This document shows positions 26,686 to 35,382 of a stretch of DNA of 64,000 nucleotides, piece after piece (position 1 is the stretch's first letter; every line of letters begins with the position of its first letter). A model generated the notes under the pieces. It was given only the letters and a program-made list of their open reading frames with translations. It was not told the origin of the DNA and made no database searches. A program made the translations under genes and the position numbers. Origin of the DNA: Niabella sp. (GTDB lineage: Bacteria > Bacteroidota > Bacteroidia > Chitinophagales > Chitinophagaceae); contig JAGIAT010000004.1 of assembly GCA_017744715.1 (NCBI GenBank), positions 62,001-126,000 on the forward strand, given 5' to 3'.

Positions 26686-27444
26686 TTAATTCCTTTTGTC
26701 TCTTCCACCACCACGGCGATCGCCTCTGCGGTCATCTCTGCGATGATCTCTTCTTTCACCACCGCCTACATTCTTGTCGTTTCCGGAGATAAAGTTAGGA
26801 TTCAGATCACGCTTTGCCAGTACCTCACCTTTACAGATCCAAACCTTGATCCCGATCTTTCCATAAACGGTTTGAGCAAATACATTGGCATAGTCGATAT
26901 CCATCCGGAATGTATGCAGGGGCACACGTCCTTGTTTGAACTCTTCGCTACGGGCAATTTCAGCACCACCTAAACGACCGCTCAGTTTTACCTTAATACC
27001 TTCAGCACCCATGCGCAGCGCAGAAGCTATGGCCATTTTAGTGGCACGCTTAAAGTTGATCCGGTTCTCGATCTGGCGGGCAATGGTATCACCAACGATC
27101 ATCGCATCTGTTTCAGGACGACGGATCTCCAGGATGTTGATCTGTACATCATCGTTCTGAGTCAGCTTCTTCAGTTCTTCCTTGATACGATCTACCTCGC
27201 CACCACCTTTACCGATGATGATGCCTGGTTTGGAAGTATGAATGGTGATAATTAACTTACCTAAGGTTCTTTCGATAACAATTTTAGAAATACCTCCCTT
27301 GTTGATACGGGCGTTCAGGTATGTTCTGATCTTGTTGTCTTCGATTAACTTAGAAGCAAAATCTTTTTTGCTTCCATACCAGTTAGATTCCCATCCACGG
27401 ATGATGCCTAACCTGTTACCAATTGGATTTGCTTTTTGACCCAT
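26686..27444 (-). CDS. rpsC: 30S ribosomal protein S3 with an Arg/Asp-rich tail
   Basis: A 252-residue protein at the mRNA entry channel. The KH domain has the GKGG loop ([19 protein letters not shown]) and the C-terminal domain [11 protein letters not shown]. After residue about 215 comes an unusual low-complexity tail of about 30 residues rich in Arg, Asp and Gly, absent from short S3 proteins. It starts 9 bp downstream of rplV. Confidence 0.97.
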   Translation of the reverse strand: MGQKANPIGNRLGIIRGWESNWYGSKKDFASKLIEDNKIRTYLNARINKGGISKIVIERTLGKLIITIHTSKPGIIIGKGGGEVDRIKEELKKLTQNDDVQINILEIRRPETDAMIVGDTIARQIENRINFKRATKMAIASALRMGAEGIKVKLSGRLGGAEIARSEEFKQGRVPLHTFRMDIDYANVFAQTVYGKIGIKVWICKGEVLAKRDLNPNFISGNDKNVGGGERRDHRRDDRRGDRRGGGRDKRN

Positions 27445-27453
27445 ATTTATTGG

Positions 27454-27930
27454 TTATGCTTTTTTAGATTCTTTAGTTGACTTTTTTGCAGCAGCCTTTT
27501 TCTTAGCCGGGGCTTTTGCACTTGCTTCCTTCACTTCTTCTACAGGCGCAGCTTTAGCAGCGGCCTTTACCTTTTTAGCGGCTTTCTTATCTTCACCAGC
27601 TACATCCACCACCAGGGTTACATGGTTGCTGCGTTTGCGAACACGGTAGCCACGGCCTTGCGGAGCGGGGCGCATGCGCTTTAATGTACGGCCACCGTCT
27701 ACATAAATGGTTTTTACCACTAAGCCGGATTCATCTTCCCCTTCATTGGCCTGTTTCCAGTTTACAATGGCGCTTAATACCAGCTTGCGCAAAGGTACTG
27801 CGGGGTGTTTGGGGTTGTGCTCCAGTTCGGCCAACACCAAATCCACTCTTTGGCCACGAATCAAATCAGCCAACAGCCTCATCTTACGAGGTGAAGTCGG
27901 ATAATTTCTAAGTTTTGCTACTGCTTCCAT
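27454..27930 (-). CDS. rplV: 50S ribosomal protein L22 with a Lys/Ala-rich tail
   Basis: L22 lines the exit tunnel. The 158-residue product has a normal core ([49 protein letters not shown]) to about residue 110. A histone-like Lys/Ala/Pro tail of about 45 residues then roughly extends it by 40 percent over E. coli L22. Confidence 0.97.
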   Translation of the reverse strand: MEAVAKLRNYPTSPRKMRLLADLIRGQRVDLVLAELEHNPKHPAVPLRKLVLSAIVNWKQANEGEDESGLVVKTIYVDGGRTLKRMRPAPQGRGYRVRKRSNHVTLVVDVAGEDKKAAKKVKAAAKAAPVEEVKEASAKAPAKKKAAAKKSTKESKKA

Positions 27931-27966
27931 TATATTAATTTCTTAACGTATGCGTTCTGTTATGAT

Positions 27967-28236
27967 TTATTTTTTATCGCCCGCGTGTCCTTTAAAGTTG
28001 CGGGTAGGTGCAAATTCACCCAGTTTATGACCTACCATAAACTCCGTAACATATACAGGGATGAATTTATTTCCATTATGCACGGCAAATGTGTGGCCTA
28101 CAAAATCGGGTGTAATTGTAGAGCGGCGGCTCCAGGTTTTAATTACAGCCTTTTTTCCTTTTCCTTCGTTGATAGCCAACACTTTCTTTTCCAAGTGAGT
28201 TGCTACATAAGGACCTTTTTTTATCGAACGAGCCAT
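27967..28236 (-). CDS. rpsS: 30S ribosomal protein S19
   Basis: An 89-residue head protein that complexes with S13. [39 protein letters not shown] and [19 protein letters not shown] are conserved. S13, its partner, is not encoded in this window. Confidence 0.97.
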   Translation of the reverse strand: MARSIKKGPYVATHLEKKVLAINEGKGKKAVIKTWSRRSTITPDFVGHTFAVHNGNKFIPVYVTEFMVGHKLGEFAPTRNFKGHAGDKK

Positions 28237-28278
28237 ATTTATTTTTTAAATTCTAAAGTTCAAATACTAAATGTCAAA

Positions 28279-29118
28279 TTACTTAGCCAGTTTGCTACCG
28301 TTTTTACGCTGGATGATCAGTTTATCGCTTGACTTACCCACAGTTCTTGTCTTCTCTCCTTTTGCGTATTTACCGGTACGGCTGCGCGGATGACCTCCGG
28401 AAGCACGTCCTTCACCACCACCCATCGGGTGATCTACAGGGTTCATGGCCACACCACGGTTTCTGGGGCGGATACCTCTCCAACGGTTTCTACCGGCTTT
28501 ACCCATGCTCTGCAGGCTGTGATCGCTGTTGCTTACCACACCAACGGTTGCAAAACAGTTGATCAGTACTTTTCTCAGCTCACCGGAAGGCATTTTTAAA
28601 ACGGCGTATTTTTCTTCCTTGTTGGTCAGCTGTGCAGAAGCTCCGGCACTGCGGGAGATCTTTCCACCCTGACCCGGGTTCAGCTCAATGTTGTGTACAT
28701 TGGTACCCAGTGGCATATTTTTTAATTGCAGCGCATTTCCGATTTCAGGAGCAACAGCATTACCGCTGATCACTTCTGCGCCTACAACCAGGCCCTGCGG
28801 AGCAATGATATAACGCTTTTCTCCATCAGCATATTCCAGAAGCGCGATGAACGCTGTACGGTTCGGATCGTATTCAATGCTTACCACTTTAGCGGCAACA
28901 TCATGCTTATCTCTCTTAAAATCAACAATACGATACTTTTTCTTATGACCACCCCCTCTGTAACGCATGGTTAAATGACCGGAAGAGTTCCGTCCACCGG
29001 TGCTCTTTTTGGTTTCTACCAGGCTCTTTTCGGGTTTGTTCGTAGTCACCTCGGAAAAAGAATTCCCGATTCTCCAACGCGTACCGGCGGTTACCGGCTT
29101 AAACTTTCTTACTGACAT
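28279..29118 (-). CDS. rplB: 50S ribosomal protein L2
   Basis: A 279-residue protein essential for subunit joining and peptidyl transfer. [22 protein letters not shown], the central [19 protein letters not shown] and the C-terminal [13 protein letters not shown] with its key His are present. The ATG at 29118 ([12 protein letters not shown]) is used; upstream in-frame codons belong to the spacer, which contains repeated TTTCAGG words. Confidence 0.97.
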   Translation of the reverse strand: MSVRKFKPVTAGTRWRIGNSFSEVTTNKPEKSLVETKKSTGGRNSSGHLTMRYRGGGHKKKYRIVDFKRDKHDVAAKVVSIEYDPNRTAFIALLEYADGEKRYIIAPQGLVVGAEVISGNAVAPEIGNALQLKNMPLGTNVHNIELNPGQGGKISRSAGASAQLTNKEEKYAVLKMPSGELRKVLINCFATVGVVSNSDHSLQSMGKAGRNRWRGIRPRNRGVAMNPVDHPMGGGEGRASGGHPRSRTGKYAKGEKTRTVGKSSDKLIIQRKNGSKLAK

Positions 29119-29226
29119 TTTCTTTGTTTCAGGTTTCAAGTTTCAGGTTTCAGGTCATTCCCTCTACCGAAACATTTTATTTGAATTCAACACTTCGCGG
29201 CGGCTGATTGCCTTACTATTCAGAAA

Positions 29227-29526
29227 TTAGATATTCGCATACAGGTCGATCTCCTCGCCGTCTGCAACAGTTACATATGCTTTCTTGTAACCGGCCTTAC
29301 GTCCCTGGATAAATCCTGCCTTTGTATAGCGGGTTTTATTTTTTGCAGGAGCAACAACTGTATTTACGCTGGTAACGGTAACACCGTAAAAAGTTTCAAT
29401 TGCTTTTTTGATTTCCAGCTTGTTTGATTTTTTTGCCACCTTAAAAGCATACCGGCGCAGTTTTTCCTGCTGAGCATTTGCTTTTTCGGTTAAAATCGGT
29501 TTGATTAATATTTCAGATGGTTTCAT
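29227..29526 (-). CDS. rplW: 50S ribosomal protein L23
   Basis: A 99-residue exit-tunnel protein that docks trigger factor and SRP. LIKPILTEKANAQQEKLRRYAFKVAKKSNKLEIKKAIETFYGV is the classical block. It lies between two spacers of about 110 bp. Confidence 0.96.
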   Translation of the reverse strand: MKPSEILIKPILTEKANAQQEKLRRYAFKVAKKSNKLEIKKAIETFYGVTVTSVNTVVAPAKNKTRYTKAGFIQGRKAGYKKAYVTVADGEEIDLYANI

Positions 29527-29637
29527 CTTTAAATAATTTGAAAGTTTGAAAATGTGGAAATGTGAAAATTTAAAACCACTTCCCTTTTTTGTACTGACTT
29601 ATCTTCATATTTTCACATCAGCACATTATACACATTC
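29527..29637. repeat. Word repeats in the rplD-rplW spacer
   Basis: TTTGAAAGTTTGAAAATGTGG and GAAATGTGAAAATT on one side and TATTTTCACATCAGCACATT on the other resemble the rplP-rpsC spacer and again are partly complementary. Confidence 0.55.
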
Positions 29638-30279
29638 CTATGCTTCTACAGCCTCTTCTAAATCTTCAGAAAATATTTTTGCAGCACCTTCAGAAAGTAC
29701 CAGCACTTCTGAGTTTACAATATCATACGTGTTGATATCGCTCAGGGGCAACGCCAGTACAGAAGGTACATTGCGCAATGACAATTCAATATTTTCATTG
29801 GGCTCGGCCAAAATGAACATTGATTTCTTTTCACCTACATTCCATTTGCTTAAAGCAGTGGTCAATGTTTTTGTTTTTGGCGCTTCCAGGCTGATATCTT
29901 CCACCACCAGGATGGCGTTTGCTTTTGCCTTATAAGAAAGTGCAGAGATCTTTGCCAGGTCTTTTACTTTCTTATTCAGCTTAAAGCTATAGTCGCGGGG
30001 CTTGGGTCCAAAAATGGTACCACCACCTTTGTATAACGGGTTACGGATATTCCCTTTACGGCTACCACCGGTTCCCTTTTGTTTGTGCAGCTTGCGGCTG
30101 GCACCCTGTACTTCCGCACGGGTCTTTACTTTGTGGGTTCCCTGACGCTGCGCTGCTAAAAATTGTTTTACAGCCAGATAAATTACATGGTCATTAGGCT
30201 CCGCTCCAAAAATATCATCAGGCAGTTCAACAGAACGACCGGTGCTTTTACCTTCTATATTTAAAACTTCAATTTGCAT
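29638..30279 (-). CDS. rplD: 50S ribosomal protein L4
   Basis: A 213-residue tunnel protein. ATG at 30279 (MQIEVLNIEG) is preferred to a TTG two codons upstream. The loop QRQGTHKVKTRAEVQGASRKLHKQKGTGGSRKG reaches the tunnel constriction. In E. coli L4 represses the S10 operon; the leader here is too short to show the E. coli type of target. Confidence 0.96.
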   Translation of the reverse strand: MQIEVLNIEGKSTGRSVELPDDIFGAEPNDHVIYLAVKQFLAAQRQGTHKVKTRAEVQGASRKLHKQKGTGGSRKGNIRNPLYKGGGTIFGPKPRDYSFKLNKKVKDLAKISALSYKAKANAILVVEDISLEAPKTKTLTTALSKWNVGEKKSMFILAEPNENIELSLRNVPSVLALPLSDINTYDIVNSEVLVLSEGAAKIFSEDLEEAVEA

Positions 30280-30315
30280 TTTCAAAAAATTTTATATGTT
30301 ACAGGATACCGGATC

Positions 30316-30933
30316 TTATTTTTGAATGAAAACAATGGAACCGATATGGCCCGGTACAGAACCGCTTACCAGGATGTAATTTTTTTCAGCGAAGATTTTT
30401 ACCACTTTCAAACCTTTCAGTTTTACGCGGTCGCCACCCATACGGCCGGCCATGCGCATACCTTTCATTACACGGCTGGCATCGGAAGAGTTACCCAGAG
30501 AACCGGGAGCGCGCTGACGATCGTGCTGACCGTGTGACTGCTCACCTACCCCGTGGAAACCATGACGTTTTACAACACCCTGGAAACCTTTACCCTTTGT
30601 TGTACCTACAACATCAACTTTTTCACCTTCTTCGAAGATGTCTACAGTAATGGTATCACCAAGATTTTTTTCTAAGGAATAATCTCTGAACTCTTTGGAG
30701 AATTTTTTTGCGGAAGTGTTAGCTTTAGCGAAGTGGTTTTTCTCTGGTTGTGTAGTGCGGCTTTCTTTTTTGTCGCCGAAAGAGATTTGCAAGGCATTGT
30801 AACCGTCTGATTCTGATGTTTTTACCTGCGTTACAACACAAGGACCTGCTTCAATGATCGTGCAGGCAGTTTGTTTACCTGAGGGATCATAGATACTGGT
30901 CATTCCCAATTTTTTCCCAATAATACCTTTCAT
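30316..30933 (-). CDS. rplC: 50S ribosomal protein L3
   Basis: A 205-residue assembly-initiating protein. [16 protein letters not shown] starts it and [16 protein letters not shown] plus [20 protein letters not shown] form the extension toward the peptidyl-transferase centre. It is preceded by a 283-bp spacer with hairpins, unusual within the S10 operon. Confidence 0.97.
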   Translation of the reverse strand: MKGIIGKKLGMTSIYDPSGKQTACTIIEAGPCVVTQVKTSESDGYNALQISFGDKKESRTTQPEKNHFAKANTSAKKFSKEFRDYSLEKNLGDTITVDIFEEGEKVDVVGTTKGKGFQGVVKRHGFHGVGEQSHGQHDRQRAPGSLGNSSDASRVMKGMRMAGRMGGDRVKLKGLKVVKIFAEKNYILVSGSVPGHIGSIVFIQK

Positions 30934-31216
30934 TGTTATGTAGTTTTACGCCTTGCAGGATTATTGGGACTTCCGGCAATACGCCGGAATCGATCCCCGT
31001 TTGCTACCGACCTTTTCCGTTGTTTTCCGCTTATTGCGGAATTGGGAAGTACCGATAGTAAACAAACCCTGAATGGCTTGTTTTTATGTTTTACTTCGTT
31101 TGATACTTAAGAAGTTGAATTTCAGAGCTCTTTTCTGACATTTGCCATGCCATTGAGAGATAAAAAAATGCTTTAAAAAAGAACTAACGCCACAGGCTGA
31201 TACAGCCGGCCAGGAC
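30934..31216 (-). promoter_or_regulatory. Hairpin-rich spacer between rpsJ and rplC
   Basis: No gene is seen in these 283 bp. Three stem-loops stand out: 30971-30989 (TTCCGGC/GCCGGAA, 5-nt loop), 31025-31041 (TTCCGC/GCGGAA) and 31060-31083 (9-bp stem with one G-T pair). They may be a structured leader for rplC and the rest of the operon, or processing sites. No TAnnTTTG element is obvious. Confidence 0.5.
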
Positions 31217-31522
31217 TTAGGCCTTGATCTCAACTTCCACACCACTTGGCAGATCCAGCTTAGACAGGGCATCTACAGTACGGGAAGAAGAAGTATAAAT
31301 ATCCAATAATCTTTTATGAGTAGCTAACTGGAACTGCTCACGGCTCTTCTTATTTACGTGCGGAGAACGCAACACAGTAAAAATTTTACGGTGAGTGGGC
31401 AACGGAATAGGCCCTGTAACAACTGCACCAGTGCTGCGCACTGTTTTTACGATTTTCTCTGCTGATTTATCAACCAGGTTGTGATCGTAAGACTGTAATT
31501 TAATTCTGATTCTCTGTGACAT
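31217..31522 (-). CDS. rpsJ: 30S ribosomal protein S10
   Basis: A 101-residue protein of the 30S head that also pairs with NusB in antitermination. [24 protein letters not shown] and [29 protein letters not shown] are typical. It is the first gene of the operon; rpsL, rpsG and fusA do not precede it. A promoter lies 28 nt upstream. Confidence 0.97.
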   Translation of the reverse strand: MSQRIRIKLQSYDHNLVDKSAEKIVKTVRSTGAVVTGPIPLPTHRKIFTVLRSPHVNKKSREQFQLATHKRLLDIYTSSSRTVDALSKLDLPSGVEVEIKA

Positions 31523-31550
31523 TGGATAAACCCAATTTTATTTGGGAGTG

Positions 31551-31558
31551 CAAATGTA
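31551..31558 (-). promoter_or_regulatory. -7 element of the S10 operon
   Basis: TACATTTG on the minus strand fits TAnnTTTG. The -33 element is weak (TTTA at a 16-nt spacing). The short leader contains a small CCCAA/TTGGG hairpin at 31531-31546. Confidence 0.6.
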
Positions 31559-31755
31559 GAGTGAATTTTTTAAATAAACTAATTTTTGATACTTTATTTA
31601 CGGACAAGCTGCAAAATTTATCAACAATTCCTGTGCTTTCGTTTCTTTTTTGAAAACCGGCGGGCCCCGGAGCAGTTTAATGCCCCCTTCTCCCGGGGAG
31701 TTGGGCCCCGCATAAGAATCAATAGATCAGCAGGTTACCTCCAAACCGGTTTCGG

Positions 31756-32517
31756 TCATTTTAAAAATGCAGCCAATTCAGCGATCTTGTCGGTATTGAT
31801 ATAGCCAACACCCAGTTTCCGGAACATTTCCCAGGCATCTTTGCTGTCTGGCGCACCCCAGAAACGGATGGGTTTGCCCGCTTTATCCGCCACCCGGATG
31901 GCGCTTTCAAGAGCTGCCTTTGAGGTACGATCCAGTTCACCCGAGCCATTCCAGCCCGAATAATTTTTAAAATTGGCACTGAAAAGGGCCACACGGGCCA
32001 GGTTTTTCAGGGTATAGGTATAGGTTAGGTCTCCGTCGAACCAAATATAGGCCGGGTAATGATATAAGGAGTCCTTATGCGGCTGGTTTCCGGTGATGAC
32101 GATCCGGATTGTTTTATTTCCGGTAATTTCCGGGTATCCGTCCAGTACACGGATAATGCCGTCGAGCGTGGGCACTCCGGCCGTCTTACAGTCGATCAAA
32201 AGAATCAGTTTGCGGTTCCGCTCCGGGTATACAAAACCGTTATTGGCGCGGATGCAGGCCTTTAACGGGTCTAAATACAGGGTTTTCAGATCCCGGCCGG
32301 GTGCAATATCCCCCGCATTGTGCGCTACCGGAAGCGCATCCCCCCGCAGGAATACATCGGCTTCAATAGAGCCAAACCCATGTTCATAAGCCTCCCGGAA
32401 AGGCCGTTTTTGCTCATAATCATTATGAGAATGCGCCTGCTGAACAGTATAGGTGCGCTGCTGGGCACCGGCTCCGGATGCAATCAGGCAACAAAGAAGA
32501 AATATCCAAATCTTCAT
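31756..32517 (-). CDS. Secreted PI-PLC/GDPD-superfamily phosphodiesterase
   Basis: A 253-residue protein with a signal peptide (MKIWIFLLCCLIASGAGAQ). The TIM-barrel phosphodiesterase signature is QAHSHNDYEQKRPF (catalytic His) near residue 28, SIEADVFLRGDALPVAHN near 51-68 with the metal Glu/Asp and the second His, and LILLIDCK near 104. The substrate, a phosphodiester such as a phosphoinositide or glycerophosphodiester, is not determined. It acts in the periplasm or outside. It is 41 bp upstream of def's stop on the same strand. A GC-rich hairpin (31665-31698) follows the gene. Confidence 0.82.
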   Translation of the reverse strand: MKIWIFLLCCLIASGAGAQQRTYTVQQAHSHNDYEQKRPFREAYEHGFGSIEADVFLRGDALPVAHNAGDIAPGRDLKTLYLDPLKACIRANNGFVYPERNRKLILLIDCKTAGVPTLDGIIRVLDGYPEITGNKTIRIVITGNQPHKDSLYHYPAYIWFDGDLTYTYTLKNLARVALFSANFKNYSGWNGSGELDRTSKAALESAIRVADKAGKPIRFWGAPDSKDAWEMFRKLGVGYINTDKIAELAAFLK

Positions 32518-32558
32518 AACATGTAGTATAACAGGGGATTCTGATCCGAAGGGTGGTG

Positions 32559-33134
32559 CTAATTAAAAGACATTTTATAATCTACGCGGATCTTTCCGTT
32601 GGAAATATCATTCAATTTGCCTTTAATCAGCTTTTTGCGCAACGGAGGCAGGTAATCAATAAACAGTTTTCCCTCAATGTGATCGTATTCATGCAGGATC
32701 ACACGGGCCGTAATGCCGCTGAAGGTGCGGGTATGCTGCTGAAATTGCTCATCCTGGTAGGTTAGGGTCACCGTTTGATTGCGCGATACATCTTCCCGGA
32801 TCTTCGGAATGCTCAGGCATCCCTCGTTGTAGCTCCATAATGCGCCTTCAAGTGTTTGAATATGCGCATTAATAAATGTTTGCTCGATGCCTTCATCGCC
32901 CGGGTACAAATCCTTTTCATCTTCCTCCAGGTTTTCGATGATCTGCTTGCTATCTACTACAAAAAGCCGGATAGGACGGTTAACCTGCGGAGCGGCCAGC
33001 CCTACCCCATTACTGGCGTACATGGTTTCCCACATAGACGCAATCAGGGATTCCAGTCCGGGGTACTGCGGATCAATATCTTCTGCTACTTTTCTTAAAA
33101 CAGGGTTGCCATATGCAACAATTGGTAATATCAT
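32559..33134 (-). CDS. def: Peptide deformylase
   Basis: Removes the N-formyl group from nascent proteins using a metal ion. The 191-residue protein contains motif 1 GVGLAAPQ, motif 2 EGCLSIP with the metal Cys, and motif 3 HEYDHIEG with two metal His and the catalytic Glu. An insertion between motifs 1 and 2 (EEDEKDLYPGDEG) is seen in Bacteroidota enzymes. A TACCTTTG promoter element ends 5 nt before the ATG, predicting a leaderless mRNA. Confidence 0.96.
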   Translation of the reverse strand: MILPIVAYGNPVLRKVAEDIDPQYPGLESLIASMWETMYASNGVGLAAPQVNRPIRLFVVDSKQIIENLEEDEKDLYPGDEGIEQTFINAHIQTLEGALWSYNEGCLSIPKIREDVSRNQTVTLTYQDEQFQQHTRTFSGITARVILHEYDHIEGKLFIDYLPPLRKKLIKGKLNDISNGKIRVDYKMSFN

Positions 33135-33473
33135 AGCTGCAAAGGTACCAAAATGTTTGAGGTTTCAGGTTGCCGAGGAAATACTAAATTCTAAATAGTC
33201 AATACCAACCGTTAAATTCTAAAGGGCTACGTTCCGGCCGCTCCGGGTGGTTGCGCTAAAGCAGTTGGTTGTTCGCTGGTTTCCGGAAATCGAATGACGG
33301 GGGAAATTCTAACAGGAAACTCTAAATACTATGGGGCTACATTCCGGTAACACCGGATTACTGTGGTTAAGCAGATCGCCGACTTCCTTCCCGCTACGCC
33401 TTGCTGACGTCTGAAATCTGATTTCTGATAACTGATGTCTGACAACTGATAACTGACCACTGACCACTGAAAA
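33135..33473. other. Gene-free spacer with degenerate repeats
   Basis: Holds the def promoter at its left end. The rest repeats words: AGGGCTACGTTCCGG and a second form GGGGCTACATTCCGG about 105 bp later, each followed by a version of GTGGTT...AAGCAG. Near 33410-33470 is a run of CTGATAACTGATGTCTGACA-like and TGACCACTGACCACTGA words leading into the ruvX stop. Confidence 0.65.
33140..33147 (-). promoter_or_regulatory. -7 element of def, predicted leaderless
   Basis: TACCTTTG on the minus strand, separated from the def ATG by only CAGCT. Transcription would begin at or within a base or two of the start codon. Confidence 0.6.
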
Positions 33474-33887
33474 CTACCCCCCCCTCCCCAAATACTCCTG
33501 CAACATGATAGTGGCAGCAATTTCATCAACCAGGGCTTTATTCCGGCGCTGCATTTTCTTCAGCCCCATTTCCAGCATGGCATCTTTTGCCATTTTTGAG
33601 GTATACCGTTCATCCACCGTTTCCAGCGGCAGGTTGGGAAACTGCTTTTTTATTTCTTTAACGGCTTTTTTTACCAGCGGGGTGGCATGGGTATCCGAAT
33701 CGTCCCAGTTTTTGGGTTCACCGATGATGATCTTTTCCACCGGTTCCTGCGCGCAATACGTTTTCAAAAACGGAATCAGCTCACGGGAATCGATCGTGGT
33801 TAACCCCGTGGCGATGATCTGCAGCGGGTCCGTTACGGCAATTCCCGTACGTTTTAAACCATAGTCGATGGCGATGATTCTGGACAT
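33474..33887 (-). CDS. ruvX: RuvX/YqgF-type putative Holliday junction resolvase
   Basis: A 137-residue RNase H-fold nuclease homologous to YqgF, linked to 16S rRNA 5' processing as well as recombination. The first catalytic Asp lies in AIDYGLKRTGIAVTD, followed by IIIGEPKNWDDSDT and VDERYTSKMA and the C-terminal VDEIAATIMLQEYL. The stop lies inside a run of CTGA-word repeats. Confidence 0.93.
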   Translation of the reverse strand: MSRIIAIDYGLKRTGIAVTDPLQIIATGLTTIDSRELIPFLKTYCAQEPVEKIIIGEPKNWDDSDTHATPLVKKAVKEIKKQFPNLPLETVDERYTSKMAKDAMLEMGLKKMQRRNKALVDEIAATIMLQEYLGRGG

Positions 33888-33957
33888 GGAGAGATTTCAG
33901 ATTTCAGATTCGAGACTTCAGATTTGAGACTTCAGATTTGAAATTTTTAAGATCAGG
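33888..33957. repeat. ATTTCAGATT-type word repeat between ruvX and ubiA
   Basis: The spacer is almost entirely AGATTTCAGATTTCAGATTC, GAGACTTCAGATTTGAG and a further copy, ending in AT-rich sequence. Confidence 0.8.
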
Positions 33958-34884
33958 CTACCTCAAAAACAGATCGGCGATTACAAACACCGCAAATACT
34001 ACCGAAGCAATACCGTTGGCCGTCATAAAAGCAAGGTTTACCCGGCGCAGATCGGTGGCTTTTACAATACTGTGCTGATAAATCAGCATGCCCACGAAAA
34101 CAGCCACTCCGGCCCAGTACCAACCGCCAAAGCCACCCTTAAAGGCTGCTGCAATCACAGCAGTAGCACTCAGCAGGTGCAGCAGCTCCGATACCCGCAG
34201 CGCCCGTTTGCCACCCAATACGGAAGGTATGGAATACAACTGGTTCGTCCGGTCGAAACCCTCATCCTGCAATGCGTAAATGATATCGAACCCGCTTACC
34301 CAGAAAAGAACGGCAAAGGAAAAAAGAATGGGCAGGGTGTCAAACACCCCTGTTACCGCCAGGTATGCGCCTATAGGAGCCAGTGAAAGGCCCAGGCCCA
34401 ATACCAGGTGGCAAAGAGCCGTAAACCGTTTGGTATAACTGTAGCCAAGTACCACCAGTAAGGCCACCGGCGACAAATAAAAACAAATGAGATTGATAAA
34501 GTAAGTGGCTACGATAAACAATATACTGTTCAAAACGGTAAACCACAATACACTCCTTGCGGATAAGATGCCGGCCGGAATTTCCCGGACCGCCGTACGC
34601 GGATTCAGTGCATCGTATTTCCGGTCGAGGTACCGGTTAAACGACATGGCCGCATTGCGGGCAAAAATCATACATAACAGTACCAACAGGAATACCCAGC
34701 CTTTTTCGCGGAAAAGATAGACGGTTTTGTTCCACATCGTTGGCAGGATACCGGTAGCATTGGGCGACTGATCGCTGATATCCGTATTCCGGATCCCCAG
34801 GAAGAAGCCGATAAACGCAAAGGGCATGGCGAAAATGGTGTGGGAAAACTTTACGAGGCTCAGGTAATTCTTTGTAACAGACAT
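33958..34884 (-). CDS. ubiA: UbiA-family polyprenyltransferase
   Basis: A 308-residue membrane prenyltransferase that joins a polyprenyl chain to an aromatic acceptor. The first Asp-rich site is SFNRYLDRKYDALNPRTA and the second is DIIYALQDEGFDR; both bind Mg-diphosphate. It has about eight transmembrane segments. The nearest relatives are annotated as 4-hydroxybenzoate prenyltransferase, but Bacteroidota make menaquinone, so an MqnP-like role in the futalosine pathway is an alternative. Its promoter ends 4 nt before the ATG. Confidence 0.85.
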   Translation of the reverse strand: MSVTKNYLSLVKFSHTIFAMPFAFIGFFLGIRNTDISDQSPNATGILPTMWNKTVYLFREKGWVFLLVLLCMIFARNAAMSFNRYLDRKYDALNPRTAVREIPAGILSARSVLWFTVLNSILFIVATYFINLICFYLSPVALLVVLGYSYTKRFTALCHLVLGLGLSLAPIGAYLAVTGVFDTLPILFSFAVLFWVSGFDIIYALQDEGFDRTNQLYSIPSVLGGKRALRVSELLHLLSATAVIAAAFKGGFGGWYWAGVAVFVGMLIYQHSIVKATDLRRVNLAFMTANGIASVVFAVFVIADLFLR

Positions 34885-34888
34885 TCAG

Positions 34889-34896
34889 CAAATGTA
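34889..34896 (-). promoter_or_regulatory. -7 element of ubiA, predicted leaderless
   Basis: TACATTTG on the minus strand with only CTGA between it and the ATG. No convincing -33 element is visible. Confidence 0.55.
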
Positions 34897-34940
34897 GGGT
34901 TCTTTCCATTTATTGAAAACACCCTTTTTTAAACGTTGAA

Positions 34941-35340
34941 TACCCCTGCGGGAATTTAAAATAACCAATGCGGAATATTAAATGTAGAAGTTGAGATTCC
35001 GTTGCTGCTCAATAATTTTTCACGATCCAGGATCGAACAGCCAGCGGCCAGTTTCCAGGCATCAGTTACCAAGCGGAATCCAACGTGAAACATTGAACCT
35101 TAAACCTGAAACCTACCCTCGCGGGAATTTAAAATATCCAATGCAGAATATTAAATGTAGAAGTTGAGATTCCGTTGCTGCCCGATAATTTTTCAGCATC
35201 CAGGATCGAGTATCCAGCCATCAGGCACCAAGCGGAATCCAACGTGAAACATTGAACCTTAAACCTGAAACCTACCCTCGCGGGAATTTAAAATATTCAA
35301 TGCAGAATATTAAATGTAGAAGTTGAGATGCCGTTACTGC
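34941..35340. repeat. Tandem repeat, three copies of a 159-173-bp unit
   Basis: The marker word GCGGGAATTTAAAAT occurs at 34948, 35121 and 35280. Each copy continues with CCAATGC, ATATTAAATGTAGAAGTTGA and GATTCCGTTGCTGC. The first two complete copies then carry CATCCAGGATCGA or similar and end AAGCGGAATCCAACGTGAAA plus ATTGAACCTTAAACCTGAAA. The third is cut after CCGTTACTGC. Related copies lie at 45133-45530. Confidence 0.92.
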
Positions 35341-35382
35341 TTCGTGGTATATCCGGCATCTTGCAGCCGGCATCCAACAAAC

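Noticed and set aside
31665..31698. GC-rich hairpin as a terminator of the PI-PLC-like gene
   Set aside because: The stem is convincing but no U-run follows on the minus strand, so I did not list it as a terminator.
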